A stretch of DNA of 64,000 nucleotides from Pleurocapsa minor GSE-CHR-MK 17-07R (GCA_019359125.1 JAHHHY010000001.1:682001-746000); one strand, 5' to 3'; positions 52,061 through 62,265 are shown, numbered from the stretch's first letter. Numbers and translations are program-made. The notes: generated from the letters alone by a model not told the origin.

Positions 52061-53485
52061 ATGCGCACGCTGGTCATGAAGTTTGGGGGAACGTCGGTCG
52101 GTATGACGACGGGACTGACGCAGCTGCTCAGCATCGTGATGTATGAATACGAGCGCTGGGATCGGCTGATTCTGGTTGTCTCGGCGCTGGAAGGCGTGAC
52201 TGATGCCCTGCTGGAAGCTGCCCGCCTGGCACAGCTCGCCAATCGGCGTGGATACCGGCGCATCGTCGCCACGCTGCGCACACGCCATCTCGCCCTGATC
52301 GAGCATCTGCCGCTGGGTGTGAACGAGCGCATCGCCCTGCAGGCCGATATCGACCGCCTGCTGTTTGACATGCTGGATACCTGCCAGGCGCTGTCTGACC
52401 GACCGGAAAAGACCTCGCGCCAGGAAGCCGTGGACGCGATCATTGGCGTGGGTGAACGGCTGTCTGCCCGCATCGTCGCGGCCCTGCTGCGCCAGAATGA
52501 CCTGCGCAGCGTCGCCATCGACGGCACCGAAATCCTCATCACCGACAGCATCCATGGCAACGCCACGCCAAATTTCGCGCTCACCCGCGAACGCATTAAC
52601 ACCCTGCTCAGCCCGATGCTGGAGCGCCGCATCGTGCCCGTCGTCACCGGTTTCATCGCCAGCACGACAGCAGGCAAGCAGACCACGCTGGGACGCGGCG
52701 GCAGCGATTTGACCGCGTCGGTGATGGCCGTATGCACGGATGCCAGCGAAGTCTGGATCTGGACGGATGTGGACGGCCTGATGAGCGCCGACCCGCGTGA
52801 CACCGACCAGGCCCGCGTCGTGACCCAGCTCAGCTACAGCGAGGCCGCAGAACTGGCCTATTTCGGTGCACGCCTGCTGCACACGCGCATGATCGCGCCG
52901 CTTCAGGAACGCCGCATTCCACTGCGCGTCCGCAATATTTTCAAGCCCCAGAGCATCGGCACCCTGGTATCTGACTTCGTCGAGTCTGTCCCCGCGCTGA
53001 AAGCCGTCACGCTCATCAACGGGCTGGGCATGGCGTGCGCGCAGACCGGCGGCATCGGCAGGCTGATCGCCACCGTCGATGACGCGATGTTCGAGGTAGG
53101 CGGCGCGCACACGGATGTGATTTTCTCGTCCCAGTCGAGCTGGCAAAGCTTTCTGGCGTTCGTCGTGCCGACCAGCGCCGGCCTGGACGGCCTGCATTCG
53201 CTGGAGCTGGCGCTCGATGCCCGCGCGGCGCAGGATGAATTCCTGGCGAAGTGGGCCGCCCGTCCGGTGACGATCCTGACGATCGTCGGCACGCGCGTGA
53301 ACGAACTGCATACGCTGATCGCGGAGATTATCGCGTCACTGGCGGGCATTCGTCTGCTGGCGCTGTCCCAAAGCCCGTCGAATTGCAGCTTCTCGCTGGT
53401 CATCGACACGGGCGACGCCGAAGATGCGCTGGAGCGCGTGCATCAGGTCATCGTCGTGCCCCAGGGCGGACGCTCCACGCGCTGA
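52061..53485 (+). CDS. lysC: aspartate kinase with C-terminal ACT domains
   Basis: The 474-residue protein starts MRTLVMKFGGTSVGMTTGLT (catalytic Lys7). GRGGSDLTASVMAVC and VWIWTDVDGLMSADPR mark the kinase domain. Two ACT-like domains lie at ~330-470 (AVTLINGLGMACAQTGGIGR; VTILTIVGTRVNELHTLIAE). It phosphorylates aspartate for the Lys/Thr/Met/Ile pathway and is normally feedback-inhibited through ACT. ATG 52061 is chosen because homology starts there. It is a single gene, convergent with glnA. Confidence 0.92.
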   Translation: MRTLVMKFGGTSVGMTTGLTQLLSIVMYEYERWDRLILVVSALEGVTDALLEAARLAQLANRRGYRRIVATLRTRHLALIEHLPLGVNERIALQADIDRLLFDMLDTCQALSDRPEKTSRQEAVDAIIGVGERLSARIVAALLRQNDLRSVAIDGTEILITDSIHGNATPNFALTRERINTLLSPMLERRIVPVVTGFIASTTAGKQTTLGRGGSDLTASVMAVCTDASEVWIWTDVDGLMSADPRDTDQARVVTQLSYSEAAELAYFGARLLHTRMIAPLQERRIPLRVRNIFKPQSIGTLVSDFVESVPALKAVTLINGLGMACAQTGGIGRLIATVDDAMFEVGGAHTDVIFSSQSSWQSFLAFVVPTSAGLDGLHSLELALDARAAQDEFLAKWAARPVTILTIVGTRVNELHTLIAEIIASLAGIRLLALSQSPSNCSFSLVIDTGDAEDALERVHQVIVVPQGGRSTR

Positions 53486-53507
53486 GGCTCGCCCCACATA
53501 GGCAGGA

Positions 53508-54845
53508 TTAATAGCGACTGAAGTAGCGCGCCAGCTCCCACTCGGTAATCTGCTGGTGATATTCTTCCAGTTCCTGCATCTTGGCGGCCACATAGCGGTC
53601 CGCCACATACGGCCCCAGCGCGTGCATCATCACATCGTCCTGCGATAGTGCGTCGACGGCCTCGTCCAGCGATTTCGGGAGCATCTCGACCTGGCGCATG
53701 CGCGACCGCTCGCGCCGCAGCACGGTTTCTTCCATCGCATCCGGCAGGGGCAGTTTCTGGCGGATACCGTCCAGGCCAGCGGCCAGCATGACTGCCGTGG
53801 CCAGATACGGATTTGCCGTGGGGTCGGGGCAGCGCAGCTCCAGGCGCGTGTGTTCCTCTTTGCCTGGCGTGATATGCGGCACCCGAATGAGCGCGGCACC
53901 CGCTCGATTAACGTGCGCCCATGTTACATAAATGGGCGCTTCAAAGCTGACCGACAGGCGCTTATAAGAATTCACCAGCGGGGCCAGAATCGCGCACATC
54001 GCCCGTGCATGCTGAAGCTGGCCCGCCAGGAACCAGCGCGCCGTTTCGCTCAGGCCATACTCGTGATTGACATCTGAAAATACATTTGCGCCGGTCGAAA
54101 AGTCGTGCAGGCTCTGATGCGTATGCATGCCGGAACCCGGCAGATTGGCAGACGGGCGCGGCATAAACGTGCAGTGCAGGTTATTACGCTGAGCGACCGT
54201 CTTCAGGGCGACGCGCGCGGTCAGCAGCTGGTCGGCACACACCAGCGAGTCGTTGTAGTCGAGGTCGATCTCATACTGCCCTGCCCCAATCTCGTGATGC
54301 GCCGAGTCCACGCGGATGCCGGTCGCATTCAGGATAGAGATCATGCGGCGGCGCATGCTCTGGGCGAAATCATTCGACATGTCAAAATAGCTGGCATCAT
54401 CGTATGGATGACTGGAACGCGTCGCGCCGTGGTCAGTACGAAACAGGAAGAATTCCAGCTCCATACCCGTCTTGAAGCTGAAACCCATCGATTCAGCTTC
54501 CTTCAGCACACGGATGAGCACGTTGCGCGGGTCGCCAATGAACGGATCCCCATCCGGCGTGCGCACCGAGCAGATCAGGCGGGCGGTGCGTTCTTCTTCG
54601 GGGTCCCACGGCAGCACGACAAAGGTGCTCAGGTCAGGAAGCAGCACCATATCGCTTTCGGCCACCCGGGCAAAGCCCTCGATCGACGAACCGTCAAAAT
54701 GCAGGCCGTCATCGATCACGCTGGCAATCCGGTTCGCGGGCACCGTGACGCTTTTCACGATTCCCGTGATATCCGTAAACCACAGCACCACGAATCGCAC
54801 GTGCTGCTGCTCGATTTCTGCCAGAACCGTCTCTTTGGTCGCCAT
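53508..54845 (-). CDS. glnA: glutamine synthetase type I (alpha subgroup)
   Basis: The 445-residue protein has VLWFTDITGIVKSVTVP, FDGSSIEGFARVAESDM, EIGAGQYEIDL, FMPRPSANLPGSGMHTHQSL and LRCPDPTANPYLATAVMLAA. The C-terminus WELARYFSRY and the length match the GSI-alpha form, and no adenylylation-loop NLYDLP motif is present, so control should be by feedback. ATG 54845 is where homology begins. It has its own promoter about 47 nt upstream. Confidence 0.95.
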   Translation of the reverse strand: MATKETVLAEIEQQHVRFVVLWFTDITGIVKSVTVPANRIASVIDDGLHFDGSSIEGFARVAESDMVLLPDLSTFVVLPWDPEEERTARLICSVRTPDGDPFIGDPRNVLIRVLKEAESMGFSFKTGMELEFFLFRTDHGATRSSHPYDDASYFDMSNDFAQSMRRRMISILNATGIRVDSAHHEIGAGQYEIDLDYNDSLVCADQLLTARVALKTVAQRNNLHCTFMPRPSANLPGSGMHTHQSLHDFSTGANVFSDVNHEYGLSETARWFLAGQLQHARAMCAILAPLVNSYKRLSVSFEAPIYVTWAHVNRAGAALIRVPHITPGKEEHTRLELRCPDPTANPYLATAVMLAAGLDGIRQKLPLPDAMEETVLRRERSRMRQVEMLPKSLDEAVDALSQDDVMMHALGPYVADRYVAAKMQELEEYHQQITEWELARYFSRY

Positions 54846-54891
54846 AAGCTGCTCACATTTTCCAGTCAGGAATTCTTGTCGTGCGTTCAAG

Positions 54892-54897
54892 AGTATA
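54892..54897 (-). promoter_or_regulatory. -10 box of glnA
   Basis: TATACT on the minus strand (54897-54892) is followed by a ~40-nt leader to ATG 54845. A clear -35 is not seen, which may indicate activator-dependent expression. Confidence 0.4.
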
Positions 54898-54978
54898 GTC
54901 AGAATGCCGCCACGCACACAGTGGAACTGACCAAATCGCGTGATGGCCGTGTTGGTCAGCGGTTACAAAGCCGGGCGA

Positions 54979-55437
54979 TCAGCCGCCTGTCAGATGACCC
55001 ACCAGCGCATCGATGCCCAGCAGATAGCTGCGCCAGCCAAAGCCGCAAATCTGCCCGACGCACACCGGCGCCAGCAGGCTGGTATGGCGGAACGCCTCAC
55101 GCGCATGAATATTCGACAGATGCACCTCGACGACCGGCAGGCTGACCGACGAAATCGCATCGCGCAGGGCGATCGATGTGTGCGTATACGCGCCCGGATT
55201 AATGACGACGCCGTCGACTTTCTGGAAAGCCTCATGCAGCCAGTCGATCAGCTGGCCCTCATGATTGGACTGATGCGCGGTCAGATGAAACCCGTATTCG
55301 CGTGTATGCACATCGGCGCGCTGGTTGATATCCGCCAGCGTCATCGCGCCATACACGCCTGGCTCGCGAATACCCAGCATGTTCAGGTTGGGCCCGTGCA
55401 GCAGCAGGATCTTTTTCTTCAGTTCGGCATCCATCAC
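54979..55437 (-). CDS. aroQ: 3-dehydroquinate dehydratase, type II
   Basis: The 152-residue protein has [20 protein letters not shown] (conserved first strand), the catalytic Tyr in [45 protein letters not shown] and [18 protein letters not shown]. It dehydrates dehydroquinate to dehydroshikimate as a dodecamer. It is the last gene of the nine-gene aro operon, 12 nt after aroB; no clear terminator follows. Confidence 0.96.
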   Translation of the reverse strand: MMDAELKKKILLLHGPNLNMLGIREPGVYGAMTLADINQRADVHTREYGFHLTAHQSNHEGQLIDWLHEAFQKVDGVVINPGAYTHTSIALRDAISSVSLPVVEVHLSNIHAREAFRHTSLLAPVCVGQICGFGWRSYLLGIDALVGHLTGG

Positions 55438-55449
55438 ACTGTCTCCCGC

Positions 55450-56544
55450 TCAGGCAAGGTCTTGCAGCACAGCCAGCACATCGTCGGCGGGCACACCCTC
55501 GCGCACGACGGGCTTGCCGACGCCCTTCAGCAGCACAAAGCGCGACTTGCCCGCCTGCCACTTCTTGTCCGTGGCCATCGCCTGATAGATGGCGTCTGGG
55601 TCCATACCACGCGTGGTCATCGGCAGGGCGACAGCACGCAGCGCCGTGCGCACGGTGTCGATCGTCTCGGTGCTGCACAGCCCCACCCGCAGCGACAGCA
55701 GCGCCGCCGCAATCAGCCCAACGCCGACGGCTTCCCCATGCGGCCACGCATAACCGGAGACGCGTTCGATGGCATGCGCAAACGTATGCCCGAGGTTCAG
55801 GTGGGCGCGGATACCCTTCTCGTACGGATCTTCCTGCACCACGTTGATTTTGACCTGAATCATGCGCGGCAGCAGTCCGGCCAGTGCCTCGAAATAGGAA
55901 GCTGAGTTCATCATGCGATCATCCAGCCAGTGCGGCGGGCTGTGCAGCGCAATGATTTCCTCTACCAACCCGCTGTCGGCAATCAGGCCGTGCTTGATCG
56001 CCTCGGCCATACCGCAGCGCAGTTCGCGTTCAGGCAGTGTCGGCAGCACAGTCGGGTCGATCAGCACATGTTCCGGTTGCTTGAACGCGCCGACCAGATT
56101 CTTTCCCTGCGGCAGATCGACGCCCACTTTTGCGCCCACGCTGGAATCGACGATCGCCAGCAGCGATGTCGGCCATTGAATCAGGCGCACGCCGCGCATA
56201 TACGATGCAGCAGCAAACCCCACCGTGTCGCCCGTGACGCCGCCGCCCAGCGCGATCACCGTGGACGAACGATCAAGTCCAGCCGCGACAAAATCGCCAT
56301 ACAGCTTTTCGACTGTGGCCAGCGTCTTGTACTGCTCGCCATCGGGGATGGTGATGAGCGTCGCATTGGGCAGCGCACGAGCGATCGTCTCGCCATACAG
56401 CGGCCCTACAGTCTCGTTGGCCACCACCGCGACGCGGCCGGTCAGCCCCAGCTTTTCGGCCACGGGCGCCAGACGGCGCACCAGCCCCGGCTCAATCAGG
56501 ATGTCGTAACGGCCTTCAGGGTTGTTTACCGGGAGCGTGACCAT
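55450..56544 (-). CDS. aroB: 3-dehydroquinate synthase
   Basis: The 364-residue protein has GLTGRVAVVANETVGPLYGE, VIALGGGVTGDTVGFAAASY, QWPTSLLAIVDSSVGAKVGV, GAFKQPEHVLID and HLNLGHTFAHAIERVSGYAW with HGEAVGVG. It converts DAHP to dehydroquinate using NAD and a divalent metal. It overlaps aroK's end by 19 nt. Confidence 0.97.
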   Translation of the reverse strand: MVTLPVNNPEGRYDILIEPGLVRRLAPVAEKLGLTGRVAVVANETVGPLYGETIARALPNATLITIPDGEQYKTLATVEKLYGDFVAAGLDRSSTVIALGGGVTGDTVGFAAASYMRGVRLIQWPTSLLAIVDSSVGAKVGVDLPQGKNLVGAFKQPEHVLIDPTVLPTLPERELRCGMAEAIKHGLIADSGLVEEIIALHSPPHWLDDRMMNSASYFEALAGLLPRMIQVKINVVQEDPYEKGIRAHLNLGHTFAHAIERVSGYAWPHGEAVGVGLIAAALLSLRVGLCSTETIDTVRTALRAVALPMTTRGMDPDAIYQAMATDKKWQAGKSRFVLLKGVGKPVVREGVPADDVLAVLQDLA

Positions 56545-57035
56545 AGCGAAATGATTTCCTCTACTGTTTCCTCAGGCGAGCGCGTCGAGGTGTCGACGTG
56601 GATGGGAATCGTGGCATACGCCTCACGACGCGCCTCGTACAACGGTCGCCAGGTTGACGCCAGCGGCCGCGCGGTGGAGCGCGACAGGCGCGCAGCCAGC
56701 ACATCAGGTGTCGCCTCCAGGCACACGACCCAGCAGCTCTGCGCCACCAGCTCGCGGTTTGCAGGGTCGACCAGCATCCCGCCGCCGGTGGCCACCACCA
56801 TCCCGTGGCTGGCGGCAATTTCACGGCACAGATCGCGCTCCATTTTGCGGAAGGCCGGCTCGCCCAGCGTCGCAAAAATCCGCGCAATCGGCATGCCCGC
56901 CCGCCTGACAATCACGGCATCGGTATCCATCAGCGGGCGGACCAGTCGGGTTGATAACCGGCTGGCAATCGTGCTCTTGCCGGTGCCCATAAAGCCGGTG
57001 ATGACGATCGTGCGCTCGTCAGACGGGGTAGCCAA
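56526..57035 (-). CDS. aroK: shikimate kinase
   Basis: I chose TTG 57035 as the start: it gives the usual 169-residue size and a GGAG upstream, and overlaps aroC's end by 17 nt. The P-loop GFMGTGKS is at residues 14-21, followed by MDTDAVIVRRAGMPIARIFA, GEPAFRKMERDLCREI and VVATGGGMLVDPANRELV. Lid Arg residues lie in RSTARPLAS. It phosphorylates shikimate. Confidence 0.94.
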   Translation of the reverse strand: MATPSDERTIVITGFMGTGKSTIASRLSTRLVRPLMDTDAVIVRRAGMPIARIFATLGEPAFRKMERDLCREIAASHGMVVATGGGMLVDPANRELVAQSCWVVCLEATPDVLAARLSRSTARPLASTWRPLYEARREAYATIPIHVDTSTRSPEETVEEIISLWSRSR

Positions 57036-58197
57036 AACGCCACTCCACGTTGTCCATCGGCAGATCCTCCAGCCGCGCACGGCGCAGCGCGTCAAAACGA
57101 GGCTTCATCTCGCCGATGCTGTCACCGCCCAACTTTTCCACCAGCGCATCGGCGATCACCAGCGCGACCATCGCCTCGCAGATCGGCACGGCCCGCGTAA
57201 CCGCGCAGAAGTCGCTGCGCTCATAGACCGTCTTTTCTTCTGCGCCGGTGGCCAGATTGACCGACCCCAGCGACTTCATCACCGTGGCAATCGGCTTCAT
57301 CGCCACCCGCGCAATGATCGGCTCACCAGTCGTGATGCCACCCTCGAACCCACCAGCGCGGTTAGATTTGCGCGTGATCACGCCGCCTTCTGCCAGGCCG
57401 ATTTCGTCATGGACTTCAGAGCCACGCCGCCCGGCATTCAGGAAGCCATCGCCGATTTCCGCGCCTTTCATGGCATGGATGCTGACCAGCGCGGCGACCA
57501 CACGGGCGTCCAGGCGCCGATCATGCTGTACGTGCGTGCCCAGCCCCACCGGCGCATTCAGCACCACCACTTCGATGATGCCGCCCAGGGTATCCTTGTC
57601 GATCTTCGCCTGGCGGATTTCCTCGTGCATGCGCTCGGCGCTGGCCAGGCTGGGCGTGCGCACATCGTTCGACTCGGCCAGCGCAAAACGCTCCGGATAC
57701 GAGAGTGCAGGATCAATGTCTGCAATTACACTGCCAATTTGCGTCACGTAGCCACCCACGACGATGCCAAAGGCGTCAAGTAGTTTCCGGGCGATAGCCC
57801 CGGCCGCCACACGCATCGTCGTTTCGCGGGCGCTGGCACGCTCCAGCGAGACGCGCAGGTCGCGATAGCCATACTTGACCGCGCCTGTCAGGTCAGCATG
57901 ACCCGGGCGCGGCGTGGTCATCGGCGCGATATCTTTTTCGCGCCAGTTCTTGAAGTCGCGATTTTCCACGGTCATAGCGATCGGCGCGCCAGTCGTCAGG
58001 CCAGCCGCCACGCCTGACGTAATCTGTACCTCGTCGCGCTCAATATTCATGCGTCCGCCGCTGCCATAGCCTTCCTGGCGGCGCGCCAGCTCGCGGTTGA
58101 TATCCTCCGGCCCCAGCGGCAGTCCCGCAGGAAGTCCGTCCATAATGGCCGTCAGGCGCGGCCCGTGCGATTCACCCGCGGTCAGAAATCGAATCAT
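57019..58197 (-). CDS. aroC: chorismate synthase
   Basis: The 392-residue protein has RFLTAGESHGPRLTAIMDGL, RRQEGYGSGGRMNIERDEVQ, TTPRPGHADLTGAVKYGYRD, RASARETTMRVAAGAIARKL and SNRAGGFEGGITTGEPIIAR. It is an FMN-dependent enzyme that makes chorismate from EPSP; all family signatures are intact. It is 4 nt downstream of aroE. Confidence 0.97.
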   Translation of the reverse strand: MIRFLTAGESHGPRLTAIMDGLPAGLPLGPEDINRELARRQEGYGSGGRMNIERDEVQITSGVAAGLTTGAPIAMTVENRDFKNWREKDIAPMTTPRPGHADLTGAVKYGYRDLRVSLERASARETTMRVAAGAIARKLLDAFGIVVGGYVTQIGSVIADIDPALSYPERFALAESNDVRTPSLASAERMHEEIRQAKIDKDTLGGIIEVVVLNAPVGLGTHVQHDRRLDARVVAALVSIHAMKGAEIGDGFLNAGRRGSEVHDEIGLAEGGVITRKSNRAGGFEGGITTGEPIIARVAMKPIATVMKSLGSVNLATGAEEKTVYERSDFCAVTRAVPICEAMVALVIADALVEKLGGDSIGEMKPRFDALRRARLEDLPMDNVEWRFGYPV

Positions 58198-58201
58198 ATG
58201 C

Positions 58202-59035
58202 TCAGCCCTTTGTCCCCGTCTGGCCGGACAAGCCGTCCAGCACGGCCTTCATCATCACATCAATCGGTGGCTCGACACCCGTCCACAAACGGAATGCCGC
58301 CGCGCCCTGCCGCACCAGCATACCCACCCCGCCAATCACGCGGCAGCCGACCCCATCCGCGCGCATCATCAGGCGGGTCTTTGCCGGGCGATACACCATA
58401 TCGTACACGGCGATGCCCTGCGGGAAAGGCAGCTCGTCCGGCCAGGGCGATTCATCAGCTTTCGGGCTCATGCCCACGCTGGTGGCGTTCACCAGCACAT
58501 CAAATGACAGACCAGACGCCTCTTCCAGCGAGAGCGCCCTGCCTGACGACTGCACATCCTGAAGCAGACGCTCGGCGCGCTCTGGCGTGCGGTTGACCAC
58601 GATGACTTCCGCGCCTGCCTGCGACAGCCCGTAGACGGCGGCACGTGCTGCCCCGCCCGCGCCCAGCACGACGACGCGCTTCCCGGCCACATCCACGCCA
58701 TGCGCCGCCAGATCATCCATAAAGCCAGACGCATCAGTGTTGGTGCCCACATTCTTGCGGAAGTCGATCGTGTTCACCGCGCCGATGGCCTTCGCCACAG
58801 CGTCGGACTTCACGAACGGCATGACCGCCTGCTTGAGCGGCACCGTCACGTTCAGGCCGATAAAGTTGTGATCGCGGAATTCCTTCAGGCTTTGCCGCAC
58901 AATATCCGGCGGAATCGCCATTTTGTCATACTGCCAGTCGGTCATGCCCAGCGCGGCGAAGGCAGCGTTGTGCATTGCCGGGCTGAGGCTGTGCTCGATG
59001 GGCCATCCAATCACACCGACTTTGTTCATACTCAT
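58202..59035 (-). CDS. aroE: shikimate dehydrogenase
   Basis: The 277-residue protein has VGVIGWPIEHSLSPAMHNAA, the catalytic Lys in NVTVPLKQAVMPF, GAVNTI, the NADP fold VVLGAGGAARAAVYGLSQAG, NATSVGMSP and YDMVYRPAKTRLM. It reduces 3-dehydroshikimate with NADPH. It overlaps aroA by 4 nt. Confidence 0.96.
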   Translation of the reverse strand: MSMNKVGVIGWPIEHSLSPAMHNAAFAALGMTDWQYDKMAIPPDIVRQSLKEFRDHNFIGLNVTVPLKQAVMPFVKSDAVAKAIGAVNTIDFRKNVGTNTDASGFMDDLAAHGVDVAGKRVVVLGAGGAARAAVYGLSQAGAEVIVVNRTPERAERLLQDVQSSGRALSLEEASGLSFDVLVNATSVGMSPKADESPWPDELPFPQGIAVYDMVYRPAKTRLMMRADGVGCRVIGGVGMLVRQGAAAFRLWTGVEPPIDVMMKAVLDGLSGQTGTKG

Positions 59036-60348
59036 GCGTCCGCGATCGCTTCTTCGACAACATCTGCGCCCAGCCCTTGCAGCGTGGCCGCAAAACCGGG
59101 AAACGAGTCAGACGCGCAGCGCGCATCCAGCACGGTTGTGTGGCCTTCTGCGGCCAGCCCGGCCACCGTCAGGCTCATCGAAATGCGATGATCGTCGTGG
59201 CCATATACGGTTGCCGCACGCAGTTTTTGCGGACCCTGCACGATGAAGCCGTCAGCAGTTTCCGTGATGACCGCCCCCATCTTCGCCAGTTCGTCGCTCA
59301 TCACCTTCAGGCGGTCGGTTTCCTTCACACGCAGCTCGCCCGCATCACGCACGAAAGTCTCGCCTTCGGCATGCAGCGCGGCCACCATGAAAATCGGGAA
59401 TTCGTCAATCATGCGCACGACGACTTCGCCGCCCACCTGCACGCCCTTTAACGTGCTGTGGCGGGCCACGATCGTGCCCACCGGGTCGCCCGCTTCCAGG
59501 CCGGTCTCGGTCACGGTCAGGTCTGCGCCCATCTGCTGGAACACATCCAGGATGCCCGTGCGCGTGTGGTTCAGGCTGACGCCCGTCAGCGTGACCTCGC
59601 TGCCCGGCAGAATCAGCGCAGCAGCCACCAGAAACGCCGCTGAGGACAGGTCGCCCGGCACGGTGAAATCGACCGCACGCAGGGGCGCCCCCGGCCGCAG
59701 TGTGACTTCGGTACCGGTGTCCGTTAAATCGGCGCCCATCGCCCGCAGCATACGCTCGGTGTGGTCGCGCGCCGGGCCCGGCTGGGTGACCAGGGTTTCG
59801 CCCTCGGCATACAACCCGGCCAGCAGAATCGCGCTCTTCACCTGCGCGCTGGCCATCGGCATGTCATAGCGGATGCCGTGAAGCTGCGCCGGACGCACAA
59901 TCAGCGGGCAGTAGCCATTCGTGCTCTCGATATCCGCGCCCATCAGCTTCAGCGGCTCGGTGATGCGTTTCATCGGACGGCGGCGCAGTTGACTACTGCC
60001 GTCGAGCACACTCTCAAATGCCTGCCCGGCCATGATGCCCGTCAGCAGGCGGATGCCCGTGCCCGCATTGACCAGATTCAGCGGCGCCTCAGGCTTGTGC
60101 AGCGTGCCGCCGTGAATCGTCATTTCGGTGGGCGAATGGCGCTCGATGGCCACGCCCAGGGCCTGTGCGCTGCGCAGCGAGGCCTCGGTATCGCCAGCCG
60201 GAAGCCAGCCGCGCACGTGAGCCGTCCCGTGAGCAATCGCGCTGAAGAACACGGCGCGATGCGAAATCGACTTGTCACCGGGGACGATTGTCTGTCCGCG
60301 CAGGGGCGCGCCCGGATGTACCTGAAAACAGTCTTTGGCCTGGTGCAT
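59032..60348 (-). CDS. aroA: 3-phosphoshikimate 1-carboxyvinyltransferase (EPSP synthase)
   Basis: The 438-residue protein has VPGDKSISHRAVFFSAIAHG (Lys26), NAGTGIRLLTG, SAQVKSAILLAGLYAEGETL, VPGDLSSAAFLVAAALILPG and the C-terminal DHRISMSLTVAGLAAEGHT. The DKSISHR and NAGTGIRLL forms are nearer to class II (bacterial, often glyphosate-insensitive) enzymes, which I infer only from these motifs. ATG 60348 lies one nucleotide after the tyrA stop. Confidence 0.96.
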   Translation of the reverse strand: MHQAKDCFQVHPGAPLRGQTIVPGDKSISHRAVFFSAIAHGTAHVRGWLPAGDTEASLRSAQALGVAIERHSPTEMTIHGGTLHKPEAPLNLVNAGTGIRLLTGIMAGQAFESVLDGSSQLRRRPMKRITEPLKLMGADIESTNGYCPLIVRPAQLHGIRYDMPMASAQVKSAILLAGLYAEGETLVTQPGPARDHTERMLRAMGADLTDTGTEVTLRPGAPLRAVDFTVPGDLSSAAFLVAAALILPGSEVTLTGVSLNHTRTGILDVFQQMGADLTVTETGLEAGDPVGTIVARHSTLKGVQVGGEVVVRMIDEFPIFMVAALHAEGETFVRDAGELRVKETDRLKVMSDELAKMGAVITETADGFIVQGPQKLRAATVYGHDDHRISMSLTVAGLAAEGHTTVLDARCASDSFPGFAATLQGLGADVVEEAIADA

Positions 60349-60349
60349 G

Positions 60350-61249
60350 TTATTTCGCCTGTGGTCGTTTCGAATCGTAATGTCTGGCCCAGTGATTGCG
60401 CGCCTCGCGTGCCGGGCGCAGGGTTTCGACGAGCTGTTCATACTCGCGCGAGATCAGTTTCGCCTCGATCATGGCCAGCTGCATGCGGAAATGCGCCAGC
60501 AGCGTCGCCACCGCCTGGGTATTCGTGCTGAGGATATCGCCCATCATATCCAGGTCCTGCGCGGCCAGGCGGGATGTGTCGCGGAAACCGCCCGCGGCCA
60601 GCCGCCACACCGCATCATCTTTCTCGCCTTCCTGCGCGACCGTCGCCACCAGCGCGGCGCTGAGCAGGTACGGCAGATGGCTGATAGCGGCCACGACGCG
60701 GTCGTGCTGGTGCGGATCCATCTCGATCGGCGTGGCCTGCAGGGCTTCCACCATCGCCAGCGCACGCAGGCGAACGGCCGGCGTGGTGCGGCGCGTGGGG
60801 CACAGCACAAAGGGCCGCCCGCGATACAGCGTGGCATCGCTCGACTCGACGCCGCTCGATTCTTTGCCCGTCATCGGGTGGCCACCCACAGCACCGACGC
60901 CAATCGGCAGCAGGCCCATCGCGTTACAAATATCCTCTTTTGTGCTGCCGATGTCAATCAACAGCGTATTGGCGCGCAGGTAAGAGCCAATGCGCCCGCG
61001 CACCACGTCGATGATGGTGCGCACGGGAGCGCACAGGAACACACAGTCGGCGTCATGCACGCCCGCCCGCAGATCATCGGTCGCTTCATCCACCATGCCC
61101 GTGCGCAGCGCATAGTCGCGCGTGGCGGCATTTAAATCTACCGCGACAATCTGTTCAGCATACGGCCTGAGGGCGAGTGCCAGCGACCCGCCCATCAGCC
61201 CCAGTCCCACGATAACGAGCCGACGGCTCTTAAAGCCACCTGCCGACAT
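60350..61249 (-). CDS. tyrA: prephenate dehydrogenase
   Basis: The 299-residue protein has the NAD motif LVIVGLGLMGGSLALALRPY, DCVFLCAPVRTIIDVV, DIGSTKEDI, GGHPMTGKESSGVESSDATL (active-site His) and HQHDRVVAAISHLPYLLSAA. It oxidatively decarboxylates prephenate to 4-hydroxyphenylpyruvate for tyrosine. There is no C-terminal ACT domain, so control probably lies in DAHP synthase and transcription. Its start shares one nucleotide with the aroF stop. Confidence 0.95.
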   Translation of the reverse strand: MSAGGFKSRRLVIVGLGLMGGSLALALRPYAEQIVAVDLNAATRDYALRTGMVDEATDDLRAGVHDADCVFLCAPVRTIIDVVRGRIGSYLRANTLLIDIGSTKEDICNAMGLLPIGVGAVGGHPMTGKESSGVESSDATLYRGRPFVLCPTRRTTPAVRLRALAMVEALQATPIEMDPHQHDRVVAAISHLPYLLSAALVATVAQEGEKDDAVWRLAAGGFRDTSRLAAQDLDMMGDILSTNTQAVATLLAHFRMQLAMIEAKLISREYEQLVETLRPAREARNHWARHYDSKRPQAK

Positions 61250-62265
61250 TATGCCGAACGCCCGACAGCTTCAGCGACCTTGCCCACGGCGTCCATCAGC
61301 TTCTGGAAGCCGGCATAGTCCAGGCTCTGGCGGCCATCACTGGCGGCCTTGGCCGGCGTGGGATGCACTTCCACGATCAGCCCGTCGGCGCCAGCCGCCA
61401 CCGCCGACAGCGCGATCGGGATGACATATTCGGAATAGCCGATAGCGTGGCTGGGGTCCGCGATGACCGGCAGGTGCGAGCGGTGCTTCATCACCGGGAT
61501 GGCATTCACGTCAAACGTGTTGCGGGTGTATTTCTCGAACGTGCGGATGCCGCGCTCACACAGCATGACATTGGCGTTGCCGTGCGACAGGATGTACTCC
61601 GCGCTCATCAGCAGGTCTTCAATCGTATTGGCCATGCCGCGCTTCAGCAGCACGGTCGTGCGGCTCTTGCCCACTTCGTTCAGCAGCACGAAATTCTGCA
61701 TATTGCGCGCGCCGATCTGCAGCACGTCGGCATATTCGGCGACCATCGGCACCAGCGCCGGGTCCATGACTTCGGTCACGATCGGCAGGCCGGAGGCCTC
61801 GCGCGCCTCGGCCAGCCACTTCAGGCCTTCTTCGCCGTGGCCCTGGAAGCTGTATGGCGATGTGCGCGGCTTGAATGCGCCGCCGCGCAGGGCCGTCGCG
61901 CCCATTTCCTTGACCGCGCAGGCGATTTCGATGATCTGCTCGCGGCTCTCGACCGAGCACGGACCGGCAATGACCGGGATTTTGCGCCCGCCCACCTGCG
62001 ACCCATTCAGCGGCACCAACGTATCCGCCGGGTGGAAGTCGCGCCCCGCCAGCTTGTACGGCGACGACACGCGCAGCACCTTCTGCACGCCTTCCATGGT
62101 GGCATAGTTCTCTTCGTGCAGGCCGGTCTTGCTCTCGCCCACCAGTCCGATGATGACCTGGTTTTCACCGCGCGTGATGGCCGGGATGTAGCCGTCGGCC
62201 TTCACCTGCGTGACCACTTCCTGAATCAATGCTTCAGACGCGCCATGCTGCATCACTACGATCAT
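61249..62265 (-). CDS. aroF: DAHP synthase, type I-beta, with N-terminal regulatory domain
   Basis: The 338-residue protein starts [20 protein letters not shown], a ferredoxin/ACT-like regulatory domain (~1-70) closely like Thermotoga maritima DAHP synthase, which is inhibited by Tyr and Phe. The barrel follows with [74 protein letters not shown] and [20 protein letters not shown]. It condenses PEP with erythrose-4-P. It overlaps aroH by 4 nt. Confidence 0.96.
   Translation of the reverse strand: MIVVMQHGASEALIQEVVTQVKADGYIPAITRGENQVIIGLVGESKTGLHEENYATMEGVQKVLRVSSPYKLAGRDFHPADTLVPLNGSQVGGRKIPVIAGPCSVESREQIIEIACAVKEMGATALRGGAFKPRTSPYSFQGHGEEGLKWLAEAREASGLPIVTEVMDPALVPMVAEYADVLQIGARNMQNFVLLNEVGKSRTTVLLKRGMANTIEDLLMSAEYILSHGNANVMLCERGIRTFEKYTRNTFDVNAIPVMKHRSHLPVIADPSHAIGYSEYVIPIALSAVAAGADGLIVEVHPTPAKAASDGRQSLDYAGFQKLMDAVGKVAEAVGRSA

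Noticed and set aside
55930-57783. Long open frame on the plus strand opposite aroB/aroK/aroC (also similar ones at 50265-51917, 41730-43379 and 51872-53311)
   Set aside because: These are antisense shadows of GC-rich genes with strong codon bias; the products are low-complexity and match nothing, while the opposite strands encode well-conserved families.
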